From contig JACKHE010000001.1 in the NCBI GenBank assembly GCA_020639135.1, positions 434,001 through 498,000 of the forward strand: 64,000 bases of DNA. Reading direction: 5' to 3'. Below the pieces are notes generated by a model. That model searched no databases and was not told the origin of the DNA. It was given only the letters and a program-made list of their open reading frames with translations. The stretch is from Phycisphaeraceae bacterium. GTDB taxonomy: Bacteria; Planctomycetota; Phycisphaerae; Phycisphaerales; UBA1924. The stretch's first letter is position 1, and every line of letters starts with the position of its first letter. Positions 9,542 through 19,955 of this stretch are shown one piece after another. The translations under genes and the position numbers were made by a program.

Positions 9542-11869
9542 ATGACATTCCTCAACCTGGGGCTCGCCCTCGCGGGGCTCGCCTGCGTCGCGATCCCCAT
9601 CCTCATCCACCTGCTCTTCCGCAAGCGCCGCAAGCCCATCGAGTGGGCCGCCATGCGATTCCTCCTCGAGGCCTACCGCAAGCAGCGCAAGCGCCTCACG
9701 CTCGAGCAGATCATCCTCCTCGCCTGCCGATGCCTCGTCATCGCCTGCGTCGCCGTCGCGCTCGGTCGCCCCGTCCTCAGCGCCCTGGGCTTGCTCGGCT
9801 CCGGCGCCGCGCGGACCCTCTACATCGCCATCGACAACAGCCTCGCCGCCTCGACCCTCGAAGACGACGGCAAGACCACCGCGCTCGACCGCCACAAGGA
9901 GGATGCCAGGCAGGCGCTCCGCGTTCTGGGCGACACCGACCGCGCCGGCCTCGTGTTCCTCGGCGCCCCCGCCGACCCCATCGTCGTCCCCGCTTCCGCC
10001 GACATCCCCGCCGTCATCGAGACCATCGACGCGATCCAGCCCACCGATGCCGCCGCGGACATCGCCGGCGCCCTGACCGCCATTGCCTCCGCGGCGACCG
10101 ACGCGCAGAACGAGAACCAGCCCGATGCCGACGCCGACCGCGTCGTGCTCATCCTCAGCGATTTCCTCCAGGGCGCCATCGACCCGGCGCAGCCCGCGCC
10201 GGGTCTCGGCGAGGCTCTCTCTGGCGCCGAGCTCATCATCCCGCAGCCCCGCGCCGACGCCCCCGGCAACACGCAGATCATCGCCATCGACCCCCTCCGC
10301 TCACTCTTCTTCACCAGCGAGAACGAGGGCGACGTGGACACCCTCAGCGCCGGGAGCGTCCGCGTCGAACTGCGCCGAACAGGGCCGGCCATCGCCACCG
10401 CGCAGGCCACCGAGGTCCGCCTCCGCGTGGACACGGGACGCGCCGCGATCGGCCAGTCCCAGGAGATCGGGCGCGCCGTCGCGCGCTGGTCCCCGGGACA
10501 GGAGACCGCCAGCATCGCCGTCGCGATCAACCCCGGAGTCATCCCCAACATCGCGCGCAACGGCGCCGCCGCCATCGTCGCCGAGATCGACCGCGACGCC
10601 GTCGAAGGCGACAACACATTCCGCCTTCCCATCGAGGTCCGTGACAAGATGCGCGTCGGCGTCCTCGCCCGGCGCCGATTCACCGACTCCATCCGCGTCG
10701 ATCGGCTCTCCGCCGGCGAGTGGCTCGCTCTGGCGCTCAACCCCACCGATGAATCCGCCATCGACGTGCGCACGATCGACCCCGCCTCCATCGACGCCGC
10801 GACGCTCGCCGGGCTCGACGTCGTCCTGGCGCCGCGTCCCGACCTCATCGACGCCGAGGGCTGGCGCCGGCTCCGCGTCTTCGTTGACGCCGGCGGCCTG
10901 CTCACGATCTTCCCCCCCTCGGAAACCACCGTGCACCTCTGGACCGACGCCGCCCAGCGCGAGCTCGGCATGAACTGGACGCTCGCCCGCGAGACCCTCT
11001 CGCACGAGCCGCCCCTGACGCTCGACGACGAGCAGCCCGCCACCCCCATGCTCACCCTCCTTGCCGGCGAGTTCGCGCAGCTCACCGCCCGAGTTCACTT
11101 CTTCCAGACCCTCCCCATTCAGAATGCGCCCGCCGGCGCCGCCGTCCTCCGCTTCCAGGACGGCGCCCCCTTCATCGTCGCCGACCGCCCCGGCTCCGCC
11201 GCCGAGAGCGCCGCCGCGCCGGGCCGGGGCCTCGTTGTCTGCTTCACCAGCGCGCCGATGCTCGCCTGGACCGACCTCCCCGCCAAGCCGCTCATGGTCC
11301 CGCTCATCAACGAGATCATCCGGGAAGGCGTCGCGCAGGCCCGCGGCGACCGCTCCGCCATCGCCGGCGCCAGCCCCGAAGCGCCCCCGCGCACCACAGA
11401 ACTCACCGACGCCGACGAGGCCGACGCACAGCCCATCACCATCACGCCCGGCGGGCGCACCGCCGCCCCCATCCGGCGCGCCGGGCTCTTCCAGGCGATC
11501 GACGACCGCGGTGCCCCCCGGGGCCTCGTCGCCGTCAACGCCGACCCCGACGCCGGACGCACCAACACCAACAACCCCGCCGCTATCGAGACGTGGTTCA
11601 CCGACGCCGGCTTCGCGCCGGGATCGATCAGCATGATCGACCCCGACAGCGCGGGCGGCGCCTTTGCGCAGGCGCTGGCCGACGACGACGCCTCCGCCGC
11701 CAGCAGCCTCCCCTACCTCATCGCCGCGCTGATATTCGCCGTGCTCGAGACCATGCTCGCGCGCTGGTTCAGCCACGCGTCCATCGAATCGCGAGCCACC
11801 GCCGCGCCCGCGCTCAGCGTCGCGAACACCCGGATCCAGTCCGCACAGCCCGGCGAGGGGATCCTGTGA
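9542..11869 (+). CDS. BatA-type membrane protein with vWA-like domain
   Basis: A 775-residue protein that opens with the BatA N-terminal membrane domain (residues 1-60: LALAGLACVAIPILIHLLF, then RKRRKPIEWAAMRFL and a second helix). A vWA-like domain follows (YIAIDNSLAAS; the metal-binding DXSXS is degenerate), then a large periplasmic region. A final hydrophobic helix is near LPYLIAALIFAVLETMLARW. It starts 14 bases after the DUF58 gene and ends in a 4-base overlap with the next gene. It is the membrane partner expected in MoxR/Bat systems. The degenerate metal site suggests binding rather than classical MIDAS chemistry. Confidence 0.88.
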   Translation: MTFLNLGLALAGLACVAIPILIHLLFRKRRKPIEWAAMRFLLEAYRKQRKRLTLEQIILLACRCLVIACVAVALGRPVLSALGLLGSGAARTLYIAIDNSLAASTLEDDGKTTALDRHKEDARQALRVLGDTDRAGLVFLGAPADPIVVPASADIPAVIETIDAIQPTDAAADIAGALTAIASAATDAQNENQPDADADRVVLILSDFLQGAIDPAQPAPGLGEALSGAELIIPQPRADAPGNTQIIAIDPLRSLFFTSENEGDVDTLSAGSVRVELRRTGPAIATAQATEVRLRVDTGRAAIGQSQEIGRAVARWSPGQETASIAVAINPGVIPNIARNGAAAIVAEIDRDAVEGDNTFRLPIEVRDKMRVGVLARRRFTDSIRVDRLSAGEWLALALNPTDESAIDVRTIDPASIDAATLAGLDVVLAPRPDLIDAEGWRRLRVFVDAGGLLTIFPPSETTVHLWTDAAQRELGMNWTLARETLSHEPPLTLDDEQPATPMLTLLAGEFAQLTARVHFFQTLPIQNAPAGAAVLRFQDGAPFIVADRPGSAAESAAAPGRGLVVCFTSAPMLAWTDLPAKPLMVPLINEIIREGVAQARGDRSAIAGASPEAPPRTTELTDADEADAQPITITPGGRTAAPIRRAGLFQAIDDRGAPRGLVAVNADPDAGRTNTNNPAAIETWFTDAGFAPGSISMIDPDSAGGAFAQALADDDASAASSLPYLIAALIFAVLETMLARWFSHASIESRATAAPALSVANTRIQSAQPGEGIL

Positions 11870-14235
11870 CAGACTGGATCACACGACTCCTGGACCTCGA
11901 CCGCATCGCCTGGGGCGACCCCAACGTCGTCTTCAGCTTCGAGCGCCCGCTCGCCCCGTGGGGCTGGGCCGGCGTCGCGATCGCCGCCGTCGCGCTGGCG
12001 CTGTGGAGCTACCGCCGCCTCGTCGGACCCGCGTGGGTCAGGCTCGCGCTCGCGTCCCTCCGCGCCCTGCTCCTGGCGACGCTCGTCGTGCTCATCGCGG
12101 GCCCGCGGCTCGTCCAGCGCGACGAGCGCGTCGAGAAGGATTGGGTCCTCGTCCTGCTCGATCGCAGCGCCTCCATGACCATCCCCGACGCGCCCGCAGA
12201 AACAGCCGGCGCGCGAGAGACGCGCGAGCGCCAGCTCCGCGACGCCATCGAACAATCCTGGCCCCAGTGGCGCGAGATCGCGGGCTCCCGCATCCTCGTC
12301 TGGCTCGGCTTCGACGCCGGCGCCTACGAGCTCGCGCACGCGTCGGACACCACCGGCCCCGATGAAACCCTGACGACCGACGCCCCGCCGCAGCTCGGCG
12401 TCCCCGACGGCCGGCGCACCAACCTCGCCGCCGCGCTCGACCAGGCCCTCCGCCGCGCCGCCGCGAGGCCCGTCTCCGCTGTCGTCATCTTCTCCGACGG
12501 CAGGTCCATCGCCGAGCCAAGCCGCGCCGCCATCCGCCAGCTCCAGGCCGAGCGCATCCCCGTCCACGTCGTCCCGCTCGGCAGCGACGGCGCCGTCGGC
12601 GACCTCGCCATCGCCGCTGCGCGGGGCCCCGGCGTCGCCTTCGTTGATGACGTCGCGCCGGTGCAGGTTGAGCTCGAACGCCTCGGCGCCGGCGATTTCA
12701 CCGGCGTCGTCCGCATGACCGACGCCGCCACCGGCCTCCTCCTCGACGAGCAGCGCATCGACTCCGACAAGCCCGCCGAGACCATCACCCTCACCCACAC
12801 GCCCACCGAGACCGAATCCGCCGATGCGCTCTGGATCGTCGAGCTCATCCCCGACACCCCGGACCTCGTCGCCACCAACAACCGCGCCACCGTTCCCATC
12901 AGGCTCGTCGATCGCCCCCTCCGCGCGCTCTACATCGACGGCAGGCCCCGCTGGGAGGCGCGATACCTCAAGAACCTCCTCCTCCGCGAAAAATCCATCA
13001 CATCCTCCAATCTCCTCCTCGCGCCCGACCGCCGGTACACCCAGGAGAGCGATGTCGAGATCGCCCAGCTCCCGGGCTCCGTCGAGGAATGGGCCGAGTA
13101 CGACGCCGTCATCCTTGGCGATGTCGTCCCCGCCGTCTTCACCAAGAAACAGCTCGAGGACCTCCGCGAGCACATCGCCATCCGCGGCGCCGGCCTGCTC
13201 TGGATCGGCGGCGAACAGGCCACGCCCGACGCCTGGTGGGACACGCCACTGGCCGACCTCCTCCCCTTCACCCACGCCGCCGGCGAGATCGCTCCCAGCA
13301 CCGACCCCGTCCTGATGTCGCCCACGCCCCTCGCCCAGAGCCTCGGCGTCCTCCGCCTCGCGCTCGACAACGCCGACGCCTGGCCCGCCCAGCTCACCAA
13401 CCCCGACGCCGGATGGTCCGCGCTCCGCTGGTGGCAGCGCATCAAGCCCGAATCACTCAAGCCCGCGACCGAGGTCCTCGCCTGGCTGAGCAGCGTCGCC
13501 AACCCCAACGACGCCGCGCCCGGCGCCCTGCTCATGCGCTTCGGCGCCGGACGCATCGCCTACATCCCCACCGACGAGATCTGGCGCTGGCGCTACGGCC
13601 GCGGTGAGGCCCTCCCCGAACGCTTCTGGATCCAGATCATCCGCCTGCTTGGGCGCGAAGGTCTCGCCCGCGCCGGCCAGTCCGCCATCCTCACCGCGAC
13701 CCCCGACAGCGCCGAAGTCGAGCAGCCCGTCCGTATCCAGCTCGAACTCGTGGACCAGGCGCTCGTCGATCTCGACCTCGGCGCCGTCGTCGTCACCATC
13801 ACGCGCAAGCCCGAACCCGGCGACGATGAGGCGCCGACCCCCACCGAGCTCACCCTCCGCGCCGACAGCGCCGACAGCCGCACCTTCGCCACGATCTGGA
13901 CCCCCAACGAGCCCGGCGACTGGACGATCCACACCGCCGAATCCGCGATCAACACGCTGGGGCTCGAGGAATCCATCAAGGTCGCGCTCCCCGACGACGA
14001 GACGAGACACCCGGAGACCGACCACGAGCTCCTCGCCCGAATCAGCGAGCAGACCGAGGGCCGCGTCCTGGCCATCAGCGACCTCGCCGACCTCCCGCAG
14101 GCCCTTCCCAACCGCCAGACCCGCATCGTCCACGAGATCGCCGAGCCTCTCTGGGACACCCCCCTGGCGCTGATCCTGGTCATCACGCTCCTGACGCTGG
14201 AATGGATGGGCCGCCGGCTCATCAGGCTCATCTGA
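11866..14235 (+). CDS. vWA-domain membrane protein of the Bat-like cluster
   Basis: A 789-residue protein. The GTG at 11866 is chosen because it overlaps the BatA stop as GTGA and is followed directly by the membrane-domain N-terminus; earlier codons lie inside batA. Two N-terminal helices (GWAGVAIAAVALALWSY and LRALLLATLVVLIAGPRLV) precede a vWA domain with the metal motif DRSASM. A region starting RALYIDGRPRWEARYLKN resembles glutamine-amidotransferase-like domains found in such proteins. The C-terminus has one more helix (LALILVITLLTLEWM). The layout matches large vWA/GATase-like membrane proteins of planctomycetes; its exact function is unknown. Confidence 0.87.
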   Translation: MTDWITRLLDLDRIAWGDPNVVFSFERPLAPWGWAGVAIAAVALALWSYRRLVGPAWVRLALASLRALLLATLVVLIAGPRLVQRDERVEKDWVLVLLDRSASMTIPDAPAETAGARETRERQLRDAIEQSWPQWREIAGSRILVWLGFDAGAYELAHASDTTGPDETLTTDAPPQLGVPDGRRTNLAAALDQALRRAAARPVSAVVIFSDGRSIAEPSRAAIRQLQAERIPVHVVPLGSDGAVGDLAIAAARGPGVAFVDDVAPVQVELERLGAGDFTGVVRMTDAATGLLLDEQRIDSDKPAETITLTHTPTETESADALWIVELIPDTPDLVATNNRATVPIRLVDRPLRALYIDGRPRWEARYLKNLLLREKSITSSNLLLAPDRRYTQESDVEIAQLPGSVEEWAEYDAVILGDVVPAVFTKKQLEDLREHIAIRGAGLLWIGGEQATPDAWWDTPLADLLPFTHAAGEIAPSTDPVLMSPTPLAQSLGVLRLALDNADAWPAQLTNPDAGWSALRWWQRIKPESLKPATEVLAWLSSVANPNDAAPGALLMRFGAGRIAYIPTDEIWRWRYGRGEALPERFWIQIIRLLGREGLARAGQSAILTATPDSAEVEQPVRIQLELVDQALVDLDLGAVVVTITRKPEPGDDEAPTPTELTLRADSADSRTFATIWTPNEPGDWTIHTAESAINTLGLEESIKVALPDDETRHPETDHELLARISEQTEGRVLAISDLADLPQALPNRQTRIVHEIAEPLWDTPLALILVITLLTLEWMGRRLIRLI

Positions 14236-14377
14236 TCCGCCCGATTCAGTTGAAGCCCCTCCCCCACGCCCGGGATCACCCCGGACGCACCGATCCCATC
14301 CCCAGCCGGTTCAACTCCCCGGAGCCCGCATCCCCTGCGCCGGGGGCCATTTTCATCGGTTTTCACCCGTTTTTCCG

Positions 14378-14383
14378 TATCAT
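14378..14383 (+). promoter_or_regulatory. -10 hexamer TATCAT, likely leaderless start of the 14390 gene
   Basis: TATCAT ends 6 bases before the ATG at 14390, with no Shine-Dalgarno site between them. It lies at the end of a 154-base gap that separates the DUF58-BatA-vWA genes from the following group, so this group may be a second transcription unit. A degenerate half copy of repeat family A (CCACGCCCGGGAT) lies at about 14264-14276. Confidence 0.4.
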
Positions 14384-14389
14384 CCACCA

Positions 14390-17300
14390 ATGCCCAGCGC
14401 CCCCGGACAACACGACGCCAGGCCGACCCCCGACTTCGCCCGCGTCACCGACGCCCTCCGCGGCGTCCGAATCGCCGCCCGGCGGCTCCTGCTCACCCGC
14501 GCCGTTGCGCTGCTGATCGCCAGCCTCGCCTGCATCTTCACCGCCGCGGGCATGCTCGACTTTGTCCTCCGCTTCCCCGTCTGGATGCGCACCGGCCACC
14601 TCGCCCTCGGCGCCGCGCTGCTCGTCTTCGTGTTCTGGAAGTGGATCCTCCCCGCCTGGCGATTCAACCCGCCCCTGACCTCCATCGCCATGCGCCTCGA
14701 ACGCGCCAACCCGCAGCTGCGCGACCTCCTGGCCAGCGGCGTCGAGTTCGACCGCGCACTCCACGACGACAGCCAGACCGCGCACGCCACCGAGATGGAG
14801 TCCGCACTCAGCCGGCAGGTCGTCGAGCAGGCCGCCGACGCGTTCTCTGACATCCGGTCCGCACGCGCCGTGCTCAACAGCGCCCCGGCATGGCGCGCCG
14901 TCGCGATGCTCCTCGCCTCCGTCCTCATCATCCTCGCCGCCGGCGCCGCCAACACCAGCCTCGCGATCATCGGCGCGCAGCGCACCCTGCTCCCGTGGGC
15001 GGGCGCCGAGTGGCCCAAGCGCACGGGCGTCGCCGACGCCACCGACATCAGCGTCCACCCGCTCGGCGTCGTCCTCCCGCTCCGCGCCGTCCTCACCAAA
15101 GCCAACCGCGCCGTCGATCGCACCGATGTCATCGCCCGCTACCGCCCCATCGCCGGCGGCCGGGAGGGAGAGACCCAGCGCGTCCTGCTCACCTGGCAGG
15201 GCCGGGATGAAACAACCAGCGCAGGCGACAACGGCGCCTTCTTCGAGCGCCTCATCGAGGCCGACGCCGACGCCATCGAGTACCGATTCGAGACCGAGGA
15301 CGACGAGACACCCTGGCGCCGGATCCTGCTTGTCGAACCGCCCGCCGTCGCTTCCGCAAGCGCCGTCATCACGCCGCCCGACTACGCCGGCGCCATCCCC
15401 GCCCGCGCCGACGCATCGCGCACCGAACTCGACCTCGGCTCGGGCGCCGACGAACGCGCCATCGCGCCGCCAGCGCTCCTGGGCTCGGCCATCGGCCTCA
15501 CCCTCAACTTCAACAAACCCATCCCCATCGACACCGCCAACCCCGACTGGCTCGCCGCCACCTTCTCGCCCGACTTCGCCGAAACCGACGCCGCGTTTGA
15601 TCCCCCATCAGGCGAATCCCGGACGCTGCGCCTCTCGTGGTCCCTCGCGGCGTCCACCCGCATCCCCGTCATGCTCGTCGATGAGCACGGCATCCAGTCC
15701 GCCGACGACGCCGTCTTCCGCTTCGACGCTGTAGAGGACCAGCCCCCCGCCGCCACGGTCACCGCCCCGCCCAGCGACACCGCCGTGCTCGCCACCGCCG
15801 TCATCGACATCACCGGCGAGGGCCGCGACGACGTCGGCCTCGCCTGGCTGCGCATCGAGCGGCAGCGCTTCCGCCCGGAGGGCGCCGCAACCGGATCGCC
15901 CTCGGGCCCGGGCGGCGCCATGGCCCCCGCCGACGATCCAGCCGTCATCGCCGACGTTCAGGCGCAGGGCCAGCCCACCATCGAGGCCGCCGTGCGGCTC
16001 GAACTGGAGACCCTCGGCGTCGAGATCGGCGACGAGGTCCAGATCACCGCTATCGCCGCCGACGTCTTCGCCGCCGCCGATCTCTCCCGCGCGCCGACAC
16101 GCTCCACGCCGCGCCGCCTCCGCATCGTCTCGGAAGAGGAGTTCGTCCAGGCGATCCGCAACGAGCTCTCGGGTGTCCGCCAGAGCGTCATGCGCATCGA
16201 CGACCGCCAGCGCGAGGCCCGAGACCACGCGCAGCAGGAGGGCGCCGACCAGACCGCCATCAAGGAGCAGGCCAGCATCACCGACCGCGTCGCGCGCGAG
16301 GTCGAATCCATCGAGCAGATCCAGTCCCGGCTCGACCAGAACCGACTCGACGACGAGCGTCTCGACAACCTCCTGAGCAGCGTCCGGCAATCCCTCGAAC
16401 AGGCCCGCTCCGCATCGACCCGCGCCGCCGACGCCCTCGACCAGCTCGCCGAGCGGCAGGAAGCGCAGGACAACCCCGAAGCGCAGCAGGGAGCCGCCCG
16501 GAACACCGAAGACGCGCAGCGCGAGGTCATGGACCGCCTCGAGGACGTCGCCGCGCAGCTCGACACCGGCGAGGACGCCTGGGTCCTCCAGCGCGGCCTC
16601 GAAAAGATGCTCGAGGCCCAGCGCGCCCTCCAGCAGCGAACCGACGCGCTCAGCGCCAAAACCGCCGGAAAAACCGCCGGCGAACTCTCCGAGCAGGAGC
16701 GGTCCGAACTCGAACAGATCGTCGAGGCGCAGGAGCAACTCGCCCAGCAGGCCGACGAACTGACCGACGAGATGCGCCAGCGCGAGCAGCAGCTCCGCGA
16801 GACCGACCAGACCGCCGCCGCCGGGCTCGCCGAGGCCGCGCGCCGCGCCCGCGAGGAGCGCCTGAGCCAGACCATGGAGCAGGCCGCCGGCGAAGCACAG
16901 CAGAACCAGACCTCCAGCGCCAGCCAGAGCCAGCAGCAGGCGGCCGAGTCACTCGAGCGCATGCTCCAGGATCTCGAAGAGGGGCAGCGCGCCCGCGAGG
17001 CCGCGCTCCGCCGCATCCTCGCCAGCCTTATCGAGTCCCTCGAAGCCCTCATCAACCAGCAGAACACGCAGCTCGCCGCGCTCAGCCAGTCGATCATCGA
17101 AAACGCCCCGCTCGGCGCCCTCGACCAGGGCATGATCCGCCTCAACACCAACACCCTCGCCGTTGTGGATCTGGCGCGCAACGCCGGACGCGAGCTCGCC
17201 CCCGTCGCGAGCCTCGTCACCGACGCCTCCGAGGCGCAGTCCCGCGCCGTCGTCGAACTCCGCCGCGCCGAGATCAATCCCGACGCCGTCCGCGCCGCCG

Positions 17301-18040
17301 AGGCGCGCAGCCTCGACCTCCTCCAGCGCGCCCTCGAGGAAGCCAACCGACTCGACGACCAGATGCAGCAGCAGGAGCAGCAGCGCAAGAAGGCCGAGCT
17401 CCTCAAGGCCTACCGCGACGCGCTCGCCGCCCAGATCGCCCTCCGCGACGAGGCCGCCGCCTACGAGGGGCGCGACGAGCTCAGCCGGCGCGACCGCGCC
17501 GCGCTCCGCGGCGTCGCCGACGAGCAGGAAACCATCGGCGGCGCGCTCGACATGATCCTCGAATCCACCGAGGAGCTCGCCGACGCCGAGGTCTTCACCT
17601 TCGCCCACAAACGCCTCAGCGCGCTCAGCGCCGACGCCGCCGAAAACCTCCGCAACGCGGCGCCGACCCCCGCCGTCCGCAGGCAGACCGCCGCGATCGC
17701 AGTCCTCCAGGGCATCGTCGAATCACTGCAGGAGCAGGCGCCGCCCAGGGACGACAACTTCAACGACGGCGGCGGCGGGAGCAGCGGCTCGCAGGAAGGT
17801 CAGCAGCAGCAGGACCTCCTCCCGCCGCTGGCGCAGCTCCGCCTCCTCCGCCAGATGCAGGCCGACCTCCTCGACCGCACGAGACTCTCGGACGATCTCC
17901 CCAACGAGCCGGGTGTGGACTCCCCCACCGAACTCGGCGCCGAGCAACGCCAACTGGGCCAGATCGGCGGCGCCATCATCGAAAAAATGAGCCAATCCCA
18001 CGGCGAGGGCCCCGGCGAAAGACCGATACAACCCCAATGA
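14390..18040 (+). CDS. Large membrane-anchored coiled-coil protein (DUF4175-like)
   Basis: A 1216-residue protein. Three hydrophobic helices lie near residues 33-60, 69-90 and 163-190, and a long extracytoplasmic part follows. Residues of roughly 590-1010 are rich in Gln, Glu, Ala and Arg with a heptad-like pattern (long coiled coils, for example AQEQLAQQADELTDEMRQRE). The layout resembles DUF4175 proteins found beside MoxR/BatA genes in planctomycetes and proteobacteria; this is recognition by architecture, not by a motif. It overlaps the next gene by 4 bases. It is probably a structural or scaffold component at the inner membrane. Confidence 0.8.
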   Translation: MPSAPGQHDARPTPDFARVTDALRGVRIAARRLLLTRAVALLIASLACIFTAAGMLDFVLRFPVWMRTGHLALGAALLVFVFWKWILPAWRFNPPLTSIAMRLERANPQLRDLLASGVEFDRALHDDSQTAHATEMESALSRQVVEQAADAFSDIRSARAVLNSAPAWRAVAMLLASVLIILAAGAANTSLAIIGAQRTLLPWAGAEWPKRTGVADATDISVHPLGVVLPLRAVLTKANRAVDRTDVIARYRPIAGGREGETQRVLLTWQGRDETTSAGDNGAFFERLIEADADAIEYRFETEDDETPWRRILLVEPPAVASASAVITPPDYAGAIPARADASRTELDLGSGADERAIAPPALLGSAIGLTLNFNKPIPIDTANPDWLAATFSPDFAETDAAFDPPSGESRTLRLSWSLAASTRIPVMLVDEHGIQSADDAVFRFDAVEDQPPAATVTAPPSDTAVLATAVIDITGEGRDDVGLAWLRIERQRFRPEGAATGSPSGPGGAMAPADDPAVIADVQAQGQPTIEAAVRLELETLGVEIGDEVQITAIAADVFAAADLSRAPTRSTPRRLRIVSEEEFVQAIRNELSGVRQSVMRIDDRQREARDHAQQEGADQTAIKEQASITDRVAREVESIEQIQSRLDQNRLDDERLDNLLSSVRQSLEQARSASTRAADALDQLAERQEAQDNPEAQQGAARNTEDAQREVMDRLEDVAAQLDTGEDAWVLQRGLEKMLEAQRALQQRTDALSAKTAGKTAGELSEQERSELEQIVEAQEQLAQQADELTDEMRQREQQLRETDQTAAAGLAEAARRAREERLSQTMEQAAGEAQQNQTSSASQSQQQAAESLERMLQDLEEGQRAREAALRRILASLIESLEALINQQNTQLAALSQSIIENAPLGALDQGMIRLNTNTLAVVDLARNAGRELAPVASLVTDASEAQSRAVVELRRAEINPDAVRAAEARSLDLLQRALEEANRLDDQMQQQEQQRKKAELLKAYRDALAAQIALRDEAAAYEGRDELSRRDRAALRGVADEQETIGGALDMILESTEELADAEVFTFAHKRLSALSADAAENLRNAAPTPAVRRQTAAIAVLQGIVESLQEQAPPRDDNFNDGGGGSSGSQEGQQQQDLLPPLAQLRLLRQMQADLLDRTRLSDDLPNEPGVDSPTELGAEQRQLGQIGGAIIEKMSQSHGEGPGERPIQPQ

Positions 18041-18864
18041 ATCAGCCCCGCCTGGTTCAACCCCCATCCCGTTTCATGCGTATCAACAGCATGCCATCAC
18101 GCCTCCTGCCCTTCGCCGCCGCGTTCGTCCTCGCGGGCGCCGCCGCCGCCGATCAGGACAAACCCAAACCCGCCGAACCAGCACCGGAGCAGCCCGCACA
18201 GCATCCGGCGGGCGACGACTTAACCAACCCCGCGCCCCTGCCCTCGCTCGACGAGTTGCTCGGCCTTGAACCCGCCGACAAATCCGCCGCCGAAGGCGAT
18301 GCCGCCCTCGACCCGGAGCGAGCCGAACTCGACCGCGCCCTCTCCGGCGAGCAGGTCGCCGACATGTTCATCCAGGCCGTCCAGCAGATGTCCGACGCCG
18401 CCGATCTCCTCGAAGTCGCCAAAGCCCCCGGCGCCCAGACGCAGCGCCTGCAGGACGAGATCATCCGCAAACTCGACATCCTCATCGAGCAGGCCAAGCA
18501 GCAGCAGTCCTCACAATCCTCCTCTTCCTCCTCAAGCGGGGATTCCAGTCAGCAGCAGCAGGGACAGCAACCCAACCAGCCACAGTCAGGTCAGCAGCAG
18601 CAGGGACAGAACCCGCAGGACGAGGCAGGGCAGGGCGACAACCGCGACGAGCTCAACCCCCCGGGCCTGCAGGAAGGCCCCCTCGCCGACCGCCTCGACG
18701 AACTCCACGCCGCGTGGGGCGCGCTCCCCGCGCGCATCCGCGAAGCGCTCTCCCAGGGCTCCGGCGACCAGTTCAGCGCCTTCTACAAGTCCATGACCGA
18801 GTCCTACTACCGCAAGCTCGCCGGCGAGCAGGGCCAGAGCGGCGCCCGGGAGCGCGACCGATGA
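18037..18864 (+). CDS. Secreted Gln/Ser-rich protein
   Basis: 275 residues from the ATG that overlaps the upstream stop (ATGA). A signal-peptide-like stretch begins at the internal Met at 18091 (PSRLLPFAAAFVLAGAAAA), so translation may start at 18076 or 18091 instead. The middle (about residues 155-210) is low complexity: runs of Ser, then Gln/Gly/Pro. A short conserved-looking C-terminal part (GALPARIREALSQGSGDQFS) resembles the C-terminal segment of secreted proteins in such clusters. No enzymatic motif is visible. The ATGA overlap with both neighbours indicates coupled expression with the coiled-coil protein and the toroid protein. Confidence 0.75.
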   Translation: MNQPRLVQPPSRFMRINSMPSRLLPFAAAFVLAGAAAADQDKPKPAEPAPEQPAQHPAGDDLTNPAPLPSLDELLGLEPADKSAAEGDAALDPERAELDRALSGEQVADMFIQAVQQMSDAADLLEVAKAPGAQTQRLQDEIIRKLDILIEQAKQQQSSQSSSSSSSGDSSQQQQGQQPNQPQSGQQQQGQNPQDEAGQGDNRDELNPPGLQEGPLADRLDELHAAWGALPARIREALSQGSGDQFSAFYKSMTESYYRKLAGEQGQSGARERDR

Positions 18865-19955
18865 GCCACTCCCGCGCCATCATCGCCGCGGCGTGCAGCG
18901 CCGCGATCCTCGCCTTCGCCGCCGTCGCGCAGGAGCAAGGCCCCAGCCCGACCGAGCGCCCCACCGAAGGCGCCGGCGCCACCGCGCAGAACAACGCGCT
19001 CATCGACGAGATCACCCCCGCCCTCAACGATGCCGTCACCCAGGGCCTCGCCGCCCTCGCCGCCACGCAGAACGACGACGGCTCCTTCTCCGGAGGCCGC
19101 TACGGCAAGCACGTCGGCATCACCGCCCTCGCCTGCCTCGCGTTTATGGCCGACGGGCACATCCCCGGCCGCGGCGGCTACGGCGACAACATCGAACGCG
19201 GACTCGAGTTCGTCCTCCAGAACCTCAACGAGACCGGACTCCTCGCCGCAGAAACCTCCCACGGCCCCATGTACGGCCACGGCTTCGCCACCCTGTTCGT
19301 CGGCGAGGTTTACGGCATGATCGGCTCCGACGACACACCTCTCGCCCGCCGCACGCACGAGGCCCTCGTCAAGGCCGTCCGCCTCATCGTCCAGACCCAG
19401 AACAACGAGGGCGGCTGGCGGTACAACCCCGTCCCCTACGACGCCGACATCTCCGTCACCATCTGCCAGATCATGGCGCTCCGCGCCGCGCGCAACGCCG
19501 GCATCGATGTCCCACGCGACACCATCGACCGCGCCGTCGAATACGTCCGCCAGTGCCAGAACATCGACGGCGGCTTCAAGTACCAGCTCACCAGCGGCGG
19601 CTCCGCCTGGCCGCGCTCCGCCGCCGGCGTCGCCAGCCTCTACTACGCCGGCATCTACCAGGACGACGCCATCGACCGGGGACTCGACTACCTCTTCGCC
19701 GAAGCGCTCCCCGGCAACCAGGTCCGCCCCGGCGCCCACTACTTCTACGGGCACTACTACGCCGTCCAGACCATGTACCTCGCCGGCGGCGATCGCTGGG
19801 CGACCTGGTGGCCCGCCATCCGCGACGAACTCATCGACCTCCAGAACCCCGACGGCACCTGGTCCGACCGCCACGCCGGCTCCTGCTACGGCACCGCCAT
19901 GGCGCTCATCATCCTCCAGATGCCCAAGCGGTATCTCCCCATCTTCCAGAAATGA
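18861..19955 (+). CDS. Secreted prenyltransferase/squalene-cyclase-like alpha-alpha toroid protein
   Basis: 364 residues from the ATG at 18861, which overlaps the previous stop as ATGA and is followed by a signal peptide (IIAAACSAAILAFAAVAQ). The rest is a series of alpha-hairpin repeats of the terpenoid-cyclase/prenyltransferase toroid type, seen as QNDDGSFSGG, QNNEGGWRYN, QNIDGGFKYQ and QNPDGTWSD. The acidic catalytic motifs of true squalene-hopene cyclases are not evident, so it is more likely a binding or scaffold toroid. Such proteins are common in planctomycete Bat-like clusters. Reading further upstream (to 18714) overlaps the previous gene and was rejected. Confidence 0.85.
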   Translation: MSHSRAIIAAACSAAILAFAAVAQEQGPSPTERPTEGAGATAQNNALIDEITPALNDAVTQGLAALAATQNDDGSFSGGRYGKHVGITALACLAFMADGHIPGRGGYGDNIERGLEFVLQNLNETGLLAAETSHGPMYGHGFATLFVGEVYGMIGSDDTPLARRTHEALVKAVRLIVQTQNNEGGWRYNPVPYDADISVTICQIMALRAARNAGIDVPRDTIDRAVEYVRQCQNIDGGFKYQLTSGGSAWPRSAAGVASLYYAGIYQDDAIDRGLDYLFAEALPGNQVRPGAHYFYGHYYAVQTMYLAGGDRWATWWPAIRDELIDLQNPDGTWSDRHAGSCYGTAMALIILQMPKRYLPIFQK